Origin: an uncultured Victivallis sp. | GTDB taxonomy: Bacteria; Verrucomicrobiota; Lentisphaeria; Victivallales; Victivallaceae | Direction: 5' to 3' | DNA: 59,957 nucleotides | Assembly (NCBI GenBank): GCA_944389895.1 | Contig: CALXOA010000044.1 | Location: 1 to 59,957, forward strand | Part shown: piece after piece, positions 6,869 through 15,393 of the stretch | How positions within the stretch are numbered: position 1 is the first letter of the stretch | Layout: every line of letters begins with the position of its first letter | Program-made: the position numbers and the translations under genes | The notes under the pieces: model-generated | Databases searched by the model: none | Seen by the model: the letters and a program-made list of their open reading frames with translations, nothing else | What the model was told of the DNA's origin: nothing

Positions 6869-9520
6869 GTGGACGAATTTGATTATCTGAGAGGTTTTCA
6901 CGATCTCTCTTTGCCCGACTGGGGGCCGTATTCCAAAAAATATTTCGGCATCTCCCATCTTGCCGACCGTGCGGCCGGCATGCGTTTTGACTTTACCGTA
7001 GTGCCTGCGGTCTACCGGAGGCGGCTGGCGGTTCCGGATGCTCTGCGGCCCGCCGACTATCTGCCCTGGAGCGTTTCCCCGGATCTGAACGACTATTGTT
7101 ATCGCCAGCAGCTGGAACCGAAAGACCGGGTTTTCTGCGACATTGCTTTTGTCCGTTGTGACGACCATCTTCGCGCGATGGAATGCCGTTGTGTGAACCA
7201 CGGGGAGTTGAGGACTGCCTTCGGCATCCATCTTCTGTCGAGTTTGGTGGCTCCGCCGGAGAGAACGCTCCGGGTGAAGCTGCCCGACGGGGTCCGGTGG
7301 CTGGATGCACTGGACAACGTTGGTTTCATCCGGGCGGTTCCGCGGCCGCAAGACGGCCTGGTGTTCGACGCGTTGCGTCGCGGGGAATTGCGTGAATCGG
7401 GTACCGTCCGGGGCGGCTGTATCGGAGGTTTCGGCGTCGATGCCGGTGATGCGCTTCTCTTTCATCTCCCCCCGGGGGCTCCGGCTGAGTTTGAGGCGGT
7501 GTTACGCTGCCGGGCCGTACGCGGTGTTGAAAACACGGTTGCCCTCAATGGCGTTTCACGCCGGATCATCGGTACCGGAGAATGGGAGTTGGTCTCTTTC
7601 GGCGTCGTGCCTGCCGGAACCGGTCTCCACCTGATTTCCATGGGGAAAGGCGAGTTGAAGGTTGATGGCGTACTGGTGGGCGCAGGGGCGGAACGGGCAC
7701 GTTTCGAGCCGGCCTGCGAAAGCGTGGTCCCGTCGATTCTGCCCGGGCCGGTGCCGAACAGCCGGATCCTCTCCTTCGAGTCCATTGAGTGCGTTTACGG
7801 AGTCTGGTGGAGTTTCAACTCCGATTTTGTACGCCACTACCGTTCGGCACGGATGAATGATCTTCTGCTCTACAACGATTGTGTTCATCAGCCGTTTTTC
7901 GGCGGCAGCTGCCTGGAGGAAACGGGAGAGGATTGGGTCGACGTCGTGATGCAGCCGCTCTCCGCCGCCGCCGGAGAATCGGTGACGGTATACGCCGCCG
8001 TAGCCGACGGCAGCCGCGACGAGGTCGAGGCCGCATTGCGGCGGTTCGCAGCGAAAAGGGAGGGGTTGCCCGACCTGTTCGCCCAGTCCCGTGGACGTTA
8101 CTGGAAACCGGAATCGACCCCTGCGGGTGAATCTTTCCGCTTCAGCCGGGAGCGACTGGCTGCGGTTACGCTGACCAACGTGGTGTTTCCCACCTATTTC
8201 AAGGGGAGCAATGTCCGCCACCATACGCCGGGGCGGCGCTGGAACAGCCTTTACACCTGGGATTCCGGCTTCATCGGCCTGGGGTTGCTGGAACTGGGAA
8301 CCCGTCCGGCGTTGGAGAATCTGAATGCCTATCTGACCGAGCCGGATGACGACGAATGCGCGTTTATCCACCATGGTTCTCCGGTCCCCGTTCAGTTTTA
8401 CCTCTATGCCGAGTTGATCAACCGGACGGGCGACTTGCGCCTGGCTCGCCATCTTTATCCGAAACTGCGCCACTATTACGAGTTCATGGCGGGGCGGGCG
8501 CCGTCCTCGACGATGCGCGGTGCCTCACGCCGGAATCTGGTGCGCAGCTGGGACTACTTTTACAATTCCGGCGGCTGGGATGATTACCCGCCCCAGTGGT
8601 TTGTCCATTCAAACCGGTTGCATGACGCCGCTCCGGCGGTCGGCAGTTCCCATGTGATCCGGATTGCCCGGATCATGGCGGCTGCCTGCCGGGAACTCGG
8701 GTTCGAGAAAGATCTTCCCATGTATGAGGAGGACATCGATTCTCTCTCGGAACTTCTGCAACGGTATTCCTGGGATCAGGATGCCGGATATTTCAGTTAT
8801 GTCCGCCACGATGAGGCGGATCGGCCGTGCGGAATCCTGCGCCATGAATCCGGGGTGAATTTCGACATGGGGCTTGACGGCGCCACACCGCTGCTGGCCG
8901 GAGCATGTACGCCGGAGCAGAAGGCGGGACTCTGGGAGAAACTGGCCGATCCCGCTCATTGCTGGACCTCCTACGGGCTCTCCACCGTGGATCAGAGCGC
9001 ACCTTATTTCAGGCTTGACGGTTATTGGAACGGTTCGATCTGGATGCCTTATCAGTGGTTTTTCTGGAAGGCGGCTCTCGACGACGGGCGCGCCGATTTC
9101 GCCTGGCGGATCGCTTCGACCGCGCTTCGCGTCTATGAAGATGAAGTTTCCGATTCCCGCGGTTGTTACGAGCAGTTTGCCGTGGCGACGGGGCGCGGCG
9201 GCGGCTGGCACCATTTTTCGGCGCTGTCGACGCCGGTGCTCTGCTGGTTCGGCGCTTATTTCGTTCCCGGCCGGTTGACCGGAGGACTTGACACACGCAT
9301 CCGCGGTCAGGTCGTTTCCGGGCGGGTGATACAGGCGGATCTGGTGATCGACGGGCCACCTGCGGAACGGAGCTCCCTGATTGCAGTGACCGGGCCGGGC
9401 GAATGGCGTGCGGGGTATCGCGGCGCAGCGCTCCCCGTGCGCCGTCGTTGTGCGGGAACCATTGAGGTGGATCTCCCGCGTTCCACCTCTGGCCGGCTTG
9501 AATTGGAAAGGATCGACTGA
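6869..9520 (+). CDS. (alpha/alpha)6-barrel glycoside hydrolase, GH63-like
   Basis: An 883-residue protein starting at GTG 6869, placed by GGCGGAGG 6 bp upstream. The N-terminal half (about 1-390) is beta-rich and resembles the accessory sandwich domains of large glycosidases. From about 420 to 800 the sequence has the helical toroid pattern of GH63/trehalase-like enzymes: RRWNSLYTWDSGFIGLG, NFDMGLDGATPLLAG, and YWNGSIWMPYQWFFWKA near the C-terminal end of the barrel. In these clans an Asp in the WDSG region and a Glu later act as acid and base; the exact substrate (alpha-glucoside, alpha-mannoside) cannot be told. There is no signal peptide, so action on imported sugar is likely. A perfect hairpin follows the stop. 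Confidence 0.72.
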   Translation: MDEFDYLRGFHDLSLPDWGPYSKKYFGISHLADRAAGMRFDFTVVPAVYRRRLAVPDALRPADYLPWSVSPDLNDYCYRQQLEPKDRVFCDIAFVRCDDHLRAMECRCVNHGELRTAFGIHLLSSLVAPPERTLRVKLPDGVRWLDALDNVGFIRAVPRPQDGLVFDALRRGELRESGTVRGGCIGGFGVDAGDALLFHLPPGAPAEFEAVLRCRAVRGVENTVALNGVSRRIIGTGEWELVSFGVVPAGTGLHLISMGKGELKVDGVLVGAGAERARFEPACESVVPSILPGPVPNSRILSFESIECVYGVWWSFNSDFVRHYRSARMNDLLLYNDCVHQPFFGGSCLEETGEDWVDVVMQPLSAAAGESVTVYAAVADGSRDEVEAALRRFAAKREGLPDLFAQSRGRYWKPESTPAGESFRFSRERLAAVTLTNVVFPTYFKGSNVRHHTPGRRWNSLYTWDSGFIGLGLLELGTRPALENLNAYLTEPDDDECAFIHHGSPVPVQFYLYAELINRTGDLRLARHLYPKLRHYYEFMAGRAPSSTMRGASRRNLVRSWDYFYNSGGWDDYPPQWFVHSNRLHDAAPAVGSSHVIRIARIMAAACRELGFEKDLPMYEEDIDSLSELLQRYSWDQDAGYFSYVRHDEADRPCGILRHESGVNFDMGLDGATPLLAGACTPEQKAGLWEKLADPAHCWTSYGLSTVDQSAPYFRLDGYWNGSIWMPYQWFFWKAALDDGRADFAWRIASTALRVYEDEVSDSRGCYEQFAVATGRGGGWHHFSALSTPVLCWFGAYFVPGRLTGGLDTRIRGQVVSGRVIQADLVIDGPPAERSSLIAVTGPGEWRAGYRGAALPVRRRCAGTIEVDLPRSTSGRLELERID

Positions 9521-9547
9521 TCCGGTCGGGCATTAAACCCGACCGGA
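9521..9547. terminator. perfect 10-bp hairpin between convergent genes
   Basis: TCCGGTCGGG, a 7-base CATTAAA loop and CCCGACCGGA form a perfect 10-bp stem directly after the GH63-like stop and 12 bases before the end of the convergent beta-mannosidase gene. There is no run of T on either side, so it may act as a mutual transcription barrier or RNA 3'-end stabiliser and not as a textbook intrinsic terminator. Confidence 0.6.
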
Positions 9548-9558
9548 GGCAGGATGGT

Positions 9559-11784
9559 TCAGCCGAGAGCTGCAATGGTTTTGCGATAGCTCCGGTATTT
9601 TGCGAAATCGAGAGGCGGCCGACCGGTGAAGTAGTGGTTCCCGGTGGAGAGTTCTCCCGCATCCAGGTGCAGCAGAAGCAGCCTGCGGTCCCCGTTCGGA
9701 AGGTCAAATTTCCCGACGGTGACATTGGCGTTGGCTCCGGCGTGGAACGGGCTTTCGAAGAGAATTTCTCCGGAATCGGCATCGGTGACCTTGATCGTGC
9801 CGTCGACCGGATTGAGGGTGTCGTTGGTCACGATCACCTCGTGCCCCCAGTTGCGCCACTCCCCGATGATTCCCTGAAGCGGCTTCTGCGAACGGCGGAT
9901 GTAATCGAATGCGAGTTTGCGGTTGAAATAGTAATCCACCACCGCGTCGGAGAGCTGCGGCCAGCAGTCCATCACATTCCACCAGATGATGCCGGATTTG
10001 TTCCATTTCTTCGCACGGGTGTTCTCGATGAAGAATTTCTTCGCTTCCGCCTGGACCGCCTGACTCGCTTCGACGAACTCCTCGAGCGTGGCGGGTTCAA
10101 AGCCGAAGAGCTCGCGGATCTGATTGTACATGAGTTCAACCCGATAGGCGTAGATGGTCGAGTGTGCGATCCACTCCGGATTGTTGTGCCCCGGCCAGAG
10201 TTTGTCCGGTGAGAGAAATTTCTTCATGGATTCCACCGCCGGCGCGCCGTGATAACCGATTTCGCTGATGAAGGCGGCGATGTTGTCGGCGTAGAAGGGG
10301 CTCTTGAAGTAGTCGCGAGGCCCCCACACATGCTGCTCGGGGCACTGCATATCATTGTGGCCGAGCGCTTCTGCTCCGGCGGAAATCCACGGGGAACTCG
10401 GCAGGTACGGCCGCCCCGGATCAAGTCGTTCGAGTACCTGGGGAATGACTTCACGGGTGAGGCGGTTCCGGTTCGGTTTGCGACCGTCGGCCAGACCGGC
10501 ATTGAATTGATCCACCTCATTGTCCCCCGCCCAGAGCACCAGCGACGGATGTTGACGCAGTTCGTTGACCACCCATTCCGCCTCGGTGCGGATTTTTCCC
10601 AGAAACTCCTCGGTCTGCGGATAACAGGCGCAGGCCATCATGAAGTCCTGCCAGATCATGATCCCATGTTCGTCACAATAGTCATAGAACGCCGGGGAGC
10701 AGTATACCCCGCCGCCCCAGATCCGGAGCATATTGCAGCCCAGTTCTGAAAACAACCTGAGAATCGGAATTTCACGCCCGGTGTCACGCCCGTGGAGCGC
10801 ATCGGCCGGGACCCAGTTGGAACCTTTGACCATCACCGGGACATGGTTGATTTCAAAGCGGAACTTGAAGTTCTCCGGCGTCTCATCGTAGACCAGTTTG
10901 ACCGTACGGATGCCGATCCGGCGTTTCTCGACGAAGAGAGTTCTGCCGTGATAACTGACGGAGAAGGTCACATCGTAGAGATTCTGGTCTCCGTATCCGG
11001 CGGGATACCAGAGTTTCGGGCGGGGGAGTTCGATCCAGATCCAGCCGGCGGTGAAATTGCGTTTCTCCACGTGGTGAAATTCCGATTCTCCGCACCGGCC
11101 GGTGATCTCAATGTCGAAATCATCCCAGCATGTGAGCGCGGTGTGGAACGACCAGGAAACGGCCAGCGTCGCCTTCGTCGCGTCGGATTTCGGCAGTGTG
11201 TCGAAGTAGAGCCGTTCCAGCCGGTCGGCGGGCCGCTCTTCGAGGCGGACTCCGCGCCAGAGCCCGCCGAGCAGCATCCGCGGCGCGATATCCCAGCCGT
11301 AACTGTGGGCCGGCTTGCGGAGCGTCAGATTTGCGTAGTTGTAGGGCTGGCAGTGGCAGTAGTGGTCAAGAGGAATATCCTTCACTGCCAGGATCGGGGA
11401 TTGAATCTTCACAACGACCGTGTTGATCTCCCCACGCCGGAGCAGCCGGTCCGCGGCGAACCGGTGACGGATGAAGGCGTTGTCACTTCGCCCGACCGTC
11501 TCTCCATTGACAAGAATTTCAGCCACACAGTCGATTCCTTCGAAGACCAGATCGGCTTCAGCCGGAAAATCAGCGGGAAGCTCGAACTCGCGACGATAGC
11601 TCCAGTTGTTGAATTCGAAGGGGCGTAGTTTCTCCACATTGAGACCGAAAAAGGGATCAGGCACGATTCCCGCCTGCGTGAGAGCGATTTCAATGTTGCC
11701 GGGCACGGTTGCCGGAATCGGCGGCACCGTTACCGCGCCGTCGCCGGTGAGTGACCATTCTCCATCGAGAGTAAGAACCTTCAT
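9559..11784 (-). CDS. GH2 beta-mannosidase
   Basis: A 741-residue GH2 enzyme, predicted to remove terminal beta-mannose from oligosaccharides. The order is the GH2 jelly-roll (about 1-195, DGEWSLTG... SYRREFELP), an immunoglobulin-like domain, the TIM barrel from about 300 and a C-terminal beta domain. The barrel shows LWAGDNEVDQF with predicted acid/base E423, and AAFISEIGYHG with predicted nucleophile E508. The W-x-(I)-A-P-R and NYANLTLRKPAHSYGWD segments match beta-mannosidases better than GH2 beta-galactosidases. ATG 11784 is chosen because AAGGAG precedes it; it overlaps the stop of the GntR-type regulator gene by ATGA, so the two are translationally coupled. No signal peptide. Confidence 0.85.
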   Translation of the reverse strand: MKVLTLDGEWSLTGDGAVTVPPIPATVPGNIEIALTQAGIVPDPFFGLNVEKLRPFEFNNWSYRREFELPADFPAEADLVFEGIDCVAEILVNGETVGRSDNAFIRHRFAADRLLRRGEINTVVVKIQSPILAVKDIPLDHYCHCQPYNYANLTLRKPAHSYGWDIAPRMLLGGLWRGVRLEERPADRLERLYFDTLPKSDATKATLAVSWSFHTALTCWDDFDIEITGRCGESEFHHVEKRNFTAGWIWIELPRPKLWYPAGYGDQNLYDVTFSVSYHGRTLFVEKRRIGIRTVKLVYDETPENFKFRFEINHVPVMVKGSNWVPADALHGRDTGREIPILRLFSELGCNMLRIWGGGVYCSPAFYDYCDEHGIMIWQDFMMACACYPQTEEFLGKIRTEAEWVVNELRQHPSLVLWAGDNEVDQFNAGLADGRKPNRNRLTREVIPQVLERLDPGRPYLPSSPWISAGAEALGHNDMQCPEQHVWGPRDYFKSPFYADNIAAFISEIGYHGAPAVESMKKFLSPDKLWPGHNNPEWIAHSTIYAYRVELMYNQIRELFGFEPATLEEFVEASQAVQAEAKKFFIENTRAKKWNKSGIIWWNVMDCWPQLSDAVVDYYFNRKLAFDYIRRSQKPLQGIIGEWRNWGHEVIVTNDTLNPVDGTIKVTDADSGEILFESPFHAGANANVTVGKFDLPNGDRRLLLLHLDAGELSTGNHYFTGRPPLDFAKYRSYRKTIAALG

Positions 11785-12818
11785 CTGAAAAATCTCCTTG
11801 CGGTTTTTTGTTCGGAATGATGCAATCTGCCGGGAAAGAGCCGGATCGTCGCACGCCATCGGGGACCGAGCCGGCGCTGGCGCTCAAGAGACTCCAGCAC
11901 CGCCTGTGCCATCTCTTCGAGCGGTTGCGAACAGCTCGTGATTCCGGCCCGGAGCGCCGCCCGGGTGCCGTCGATGCTGTAGACTTTCTGCTCCGGTGGC
12001 AGAAAGGGGGCCAGTTGGAGCGCCGTTTCGTCGTTCACCGTGAAGAGGCTGGTTCCACGGGAGACAACATGGAGAGCTTCCGCAGCGGCCGCCTCGTCGA
12101 TGAAACGGGGCAGATCGAGCGTGACGAAGGCGATTCCATGGCTCCGGCAGCACTCTTCGAGGGTACGACGGCGCTGGTTGACCGCATCGGCTTCGAGATC
12201 CCGGCGCCCGATGAAAAGTGCGCGTTCGAGGCCGTCGGCATAGGCTGCCCGGAAAAGCTGTTCCATCGCGTCACGATTGTCGAGACCGATGAAATCGGCC
12301 CAGGGACCCGGCAGCAGCCGGTCGAAAAAGACCAGATTCACACCGAGGACCCGCAGGCGTTCGAAAAGCGAGAAATCGAACCGGCGGTCAAGCCCCCATA
12401 TCACCAGATTGAGGATACCGCTCGACACCAGTCTGATGGCCAGCTCCGGCTGTTTTTCCGGCTCATCGTCCGCCGGCGCAAGTACCGTCAAGATGTCGCT
12501 GGTGCGGCAGGTGCGGCACAGCGCCTCAATAAATTCAACCGAAAAATCCTCTTTCAACGACGCGACGATACCGATGCTTCCGATCGGCTGGCGCGACCCG
12601 TTGAATACGCGGGAGACCCGGGTGCCGCGTGAAGGGGAACGCTCGATGATGCCGGCATTCTGAAGCTGGGCGAAAGCGCGTCGGACGGTGACGCGACTGC
12701 AGCCGGCCTGCATTGCGGTTTCCCGCTCGGTCGGCAACCGGTCGCCCGGGGCATAACGCCCGCGAAGGATGTCCGACAGAATCTGCTGTCGGATCTTTTC
12801 AGTCAAGGGTCCGTTCAT
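11781..12818 (-). CDS. GntR-type DNA-binding / LacI-type sensor transcriptional regulator
   Basis: A 345-residue regulator with a GntR-family winged helix (about 1-70: LTEKIRQQILSDILRGRYAPGDRLPTER, then VTVRRAFAQLQNAGIIERSPSRGTRV) joined to a periplasmic-binding-protein-like sugar sensor of the LacI/GalR type (IGSIGIVASL onwards). This architecture is common in AraR-like repressors. It is first in a two-gene operon with the beta-mannosidase (ATGA overlap), so the ligand is likely a mannoside or its product. The start at 12818 is where the family homology begins. A palindrome overlaps the -10 of its promoter, suggesting autoregulation. Confidence 0.85.
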   Translation of the reverse strand: MNGPLTEKIRQQILSDILRGRYAPGDRLPTERETAMQAGCSRVTVRRAFAQLQNAGIIERSPSRGTRVSRVFNGSRQPIGSIGIVASLKEDFSVEFIEALCRTCRTSDILTVLAPADDEPEKQPELAIRLVSSGILNLVIWGLDRRFDFSLFERLRVLGVNLVFFDRLLPGPWADFIGLDNRDAMEQLFRAAYADGLERALFIGRRDLEADAVNQRRRTLEECCRSHGIAFVTLDLPRFIDEAAAAEALHVVSRGTSLFTVNDETALQLAPFLPPEQKVYSIDGTRAALRAGITSCSQPLEEMAQAVLESLERQRRLGPRWRATIRLFPGRLHHSEQKTARRFFR

Positions 12819-12849
12819 GGATCGGGAATGGCATCCGAAATAGTTGTCT

Positions 12850-12887
12850 TGGTCATATAAGATGATACCAGACTGGCGGGTTGTCAA
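12850..12887 (-). promoter_or_regulatory. promoter and candidate operator of the GntR/beta-mannosidase operon
   Basis: On the minus strand TTGACA (12887-12882), a 17-bp spacer and CATCTT (12864-12859) form a promoter 41 bp upstream of the regulator start. The dyad TGGT-N13-ACCA (12850-12870) spans the -10, a placement expected of a self-repressing GntR-type protein. Confidence 0.5.
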
Positions 12888-12937
12888 ATCGAAACCGGCG
12901 GGATTTTCAGGAAATCCGGTGCGGAGCAGAAAAAGGG

Positions 12938-12966
12938 TTGCAGAAAAGCGGAATATGGTGTATCTT
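12938..12966 (+). promoter_or_regulatory. promoter of the D-lyxose isomerase-like gene
   Basis: TTGCAG, a 17-bp spacer and TATCTT, about 75 bp upstream of the start at 13041. It matches the form seen upstream of rnr and of the oxidoreductase at 50447. Confidence 0.5.
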
Positions 12967-12979
12967 TTACAATCACTTC

Positions 12980-12995
12980 GCCGATTGCAATCGGC
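12980..12995. promoter_or_regulatory. perfect 16-bp palindrome downstream of the promoter
   Basis: GCCGATTGCAATCGGC is its own reverse complement across all 16 bases. It lies 14 bp after the predicted -10 of the isomerase gene, in the 5' leader, which is a usual position for a repressor site. It could also be read as a leader hairpin, but with no loop it is better explained as a DNA site for a dimeric regulator. Confidence 0.5.
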
Positions 12996-13040
12996 AGAGG
13001 CGATTTCCGCCAGTCAAACAGATCCGGGAGAGGTTTCATC

Positions 13041-13748
13041 ATGCTCAAACGTTCCATCATCAATCGCAGTATTGAAATTGCAATGAAGATATTTTCAGCT
13101 TCCGGCCTCCATCTGCCGGAGTTTGCCTTCTGGAGTCCCGCGGAGTGGGAGAAGCGCGGCCGGGAATGCGATGAGATTCGTGATTGCATGCTCGGGTGGG
13201 ATGTCACCGACTTCGGATCGGGCAATTTTTCCGAGATCGGGCGTACGCTTTTCACGTTACGCAATGGCCGGCATGACGATCCGCGCTATCCCAAGAGTTA
13301 TGCCGAGAAGTTCATTCTCGATCCCGAGGGGCAGCGGGCTCCGGCACACTTCCACCGCAGCAAGAGAGAGGATATCATCAACCGGGGGAACGGTTTCATC
13401 GTGCTTGAGTTGACCGCTTCCGATCCGGAGGGGAATCCGACCGGCGGCACGCTGCAGGTTGCGGTCGACGGCGTCTCCCGGACGATCGACTCCGGAAGCC
13501 GGGTGGCGCTGAAACCCGGTCAGAGCATCTGTCTCGCCCCGCGTACCATCCACCAGTTCTGGGGAGAAGGGGGGGATGGTATCGTGATCGACGGCGTTCG
13601 CTACGGAGTTTCCGGAGAGGTGTCCAGCGTCTGCGACGACCGTACCGACAACGTCTTCATTCACGGCGCCAGCCGCTTCCCGGGAATCGACGAGGATGAA
13701 CCGCGCCGGTACTATCTCTGCCAGGAGTATCCCGCCGCCGGTGCCTGA
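13041..13748 (+). CDS. D-lyxose isomerase-like cupin protein
   Basis: A 235-residue cupin resembling bacterial D-lyxose isomerases (EC 5.3.1.15), metal-dependent enzymes that interconvert D-lyxose/D-xylulose and usually D-mannose/D-fructose. Seen are AEKFILDPEGQRAPAHFHRSKREDIINRGNG, which carries the H-x-H and Glu ligands of the metal site, and IHQFWGEGG with the last His. The start has GGAGAGG 7 bp upstream. It is divergent from the beta-mannosidase operon, so a role in using the mannose released there is a fair inference. No kinase for the product lies nearby. Confidence 0.78.
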   Translation: MLKRSIINRSIEIAMKIFSASGLHLPEFAFWSPAEWEKRGRECDEIRDCMLGWDVTDFGSGNFSEIGRTLFTLRNGRHDDPRYPKSYAEKFILDPEGQRAPAHFHRSKREDIINRGNGFIVLELTASDPEGNPTGGTLQVAVDGVSRTIDSGSRVALKPGQSICLAPRTIHQFWGEGGDGIVIDGVRYGVSGEVSSVCDDRTDNVFIHGASRFPGIDEDEPRRYYLCQEYPAAGA

Positions 13749-13841
13749 GACTTTTCCAGTACCCCGTTACGGAACGGATTTGCTTTTTTTTGCCGGAAAG
13801 GGGAGTGTGGCACTTTAAAAACGGTAAAAAAGGGCTATCTT

Positions 13842-14453
13842 ATGAGCATGATGAAATCTTTTGCTGGAAAAATATTTTTACTGACGGCGGGTGCGGCCAC
13901 AGGAGTGTTTCTGAACGGCTGCGGTCCTGATCACCCTGCGCCCCCAACCGAACGTAATGAGCTGGTTGTCCGTTTCTTCACCAGCATGAAGAACGGGGAC
14001 TCCTCCGCCGCCGCTGAACAGGGGGCGAAATTGCTGGCAATCGATCCGGGTAATGATTACATTGCCCGGCTGATCATGGTTCAGCAGAGCAACTCCTTCA
14101 TCCAGCAGGCGCAGCGGAAACTCAACTCGGGTGACGTGAACGGGGCACTGGCGGTGATCGAGCAGGGGCTTGCCAGATACCCGTTGAATCGGACGCTTGT
14201 GCAGGTGCGCGGTTCCCTGCGACGGCTGCGCAACGCGCCCCGGCTGCTGCAGGCGATGCGCGATGCGAAAAGTTCTTCCGCGATGAATGCTGCGTTGACC
14301 GCGGCGAATATCGGTCTGGCCGGAGAGAAATCTCCCCGGCTCGAGGCCTACTTCAACCGCTACCGCGAAGAGATTGCCGCCGCGGCCGCCCGTGAGCGTG
14401 CCGGCGTGGTGGTTGAACCGGCGGCCCCGGTTTCCATCCCTGCCGGGAAATAG
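13842..14453 (+). CDS. unknown lipoprotein
   Basis: A 203-residue predicted lipoprotein: basic start, hydrophobic core (IFLLTAGAATGVF) and lipobox LNGC near residue 27. The mature part is helical with TPR-like spacing (AAEQGAKLLAIDPGNDYIARL, ALAVIEQGLARYPLNRTLVQVRG). This suggests a helical-repeat scaffold in the cell envelope; no catalytic motif is visible. A TATCTT hexamer stands only 4 bases before the ATG, so either the leader is extremely short or the promoter lies elsewhere. The gene is followed 10 bp later by the PPIase gene and is likely in one operon with it. Confidence 0.65.
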   Translation: MSMMKSFAGKIFLLTAGAATGVFLNGCGPDHPAPPTERNELVVRFFTSMKNGDSSAAAEQGAKLLAIDPGNDYIARLIMVQQSNSFIQQAQRKLNSGDVNGALAVIEQGLARYPLNRTLVQVRGSLRRLRNAPRLLQAMRDAKSSSAMNAALTAANIGLAGEKSPRLEAYFNRYREEIAAAAARERAGVVVEPAAPVSIPAGK

Positions 14454-14463
14454 GGGCGGGGTC

Positions 14464-15393
14464 ATGATGCCCGGGAAGCCGGTTGGTTGTATCGTACTCT
14501 TGCTGCTGTTATGGCTTCCGGTTTGCGCGGGACGCCTTGAGGCGCTTCCGGCGGTGGTGGCTTCGGCCGATGGTTTCGAAGTCACCCGGGAACAGGTTTT
14601 GGCACGGCTGCGGCAGGCGGGGACGCCTGCCGCGGGGGAGGACGCGGAGTTGCTGCACCGGGTGCGGGCTGCCGTGGATGCCGAGATCTACTTTCACGTG
14701 ATCGATCTCATGCTGGCCGAAGAGGGAATTGTCCCTTCCGCGGCTTCCGCACGGGAGTATGTGCGGAAACTGGAGGCGTTGCTGCCGCATGGTGCAGCCG
14801 GAAAGGTCAGGGAGGAGCTGGAGAATCTCGCCGGACGGCGGGAATTTCAGATCAATGCTGCGCTCCATACCTATTTTTCACGCCGTGCGCCCGGAGTACT
14901 TGCCGTATCGAACCGCGAAATCGAAAATGCCTACCGGTTGAATCAGGAGCGTTTTCTGCTGCCGGAACGTCTTGAACTGGCGATCATCCAGATCCCGTTG
15001 TCCCGGCCGGATGCCCGTTCCGTTGCCGGGAGTGTCCGTGCGAGGTTGCTGCAGGGGGAGAATTTCGACCGGGTGGCCGCCGAGGTCAATCCGGAGGGGG
15101 TTACTCTGCCGGCGGAAGAGCTGTTTGAGGCGCTTGAGAAGTCCGGCCGCCGGCTCGAAGTCAACGATGTCGCGCCGGTTCTTGAGCTGGGGGAGTTTCT
15201 GGCGGTAGTCAAGGTTCGTGGAAAAGTTCCGGCCCGTTTTATTCCTCTCGAGCAGGCGGCGCCCTATCTGCGGAGTCGGCTTGAAGCTTCCCGGGTCGGA
15301 CAGGCGCTCGAGACGGAACTGCGGCGCCGCCTTGCCGGTATGAAGATCAACTATTTTCTGCAATTCAATGATGGAACAGGGGAGACGCAATGA
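14464..15393 (+). CDS. periplasmic peptidyl-prolyl isomerase, SurA/PpiC-like
   Basis: A 309-residue protein with a signal peptide (MMPGKPVGCIVLLLLLWLPVCAG). An N-terminal helical SurA-like chaperone region (FEVTREQVLARLRQAG...) is followed by a parvulin/PPIC-type region: LELAIIQIP, ARLLQGENFDRVAAEVNP, LGEFLAVVKVRGKVPARFIPLEQAAPYLRSRLE. Such proteins help fold exported proteins. The parvulin core is divergent, so catalytic isomerase activity is less certain than a chaperone role. The start at 14464 is placed where the signal peptide begins; the ribosome site is only a GC-rich GGGGCGGGG. The stop overlaps the next start by ATGA. Confidence 0.72.
   Translation: MMPGKPVGCIVLLLLLWLPVCAGRLEALPAVVASADGFEVTREQVLARLRQAGTPAAGEDAELLHRVRAAVDAEIYFHVIDLMLAEEGIVPSAASAREYVRKLEALLPHGAAGKVREELENLAGRREFQINAALHTYFSRRAPGVLAVSNREIENAYRLNQERFLLPERLELAIIQIPLSRPDARSVAGSVRARLLQGENFDRVAAEVNPEGVTLPAEELFEALEKSGRRLEVNDVAPVLELGEFLAVVKVRGKVPARFIPLEQAAPYLRSRLEASRVGQALETELRRRLAGMKINYFLQFNDGTGETQ

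Noticed and set aside
6275..7465. 396-codon open frame on the minus strand across two plus-strand genes
   Set aside because: It crosses the boundary of two supported genes and has no start signal or domain.
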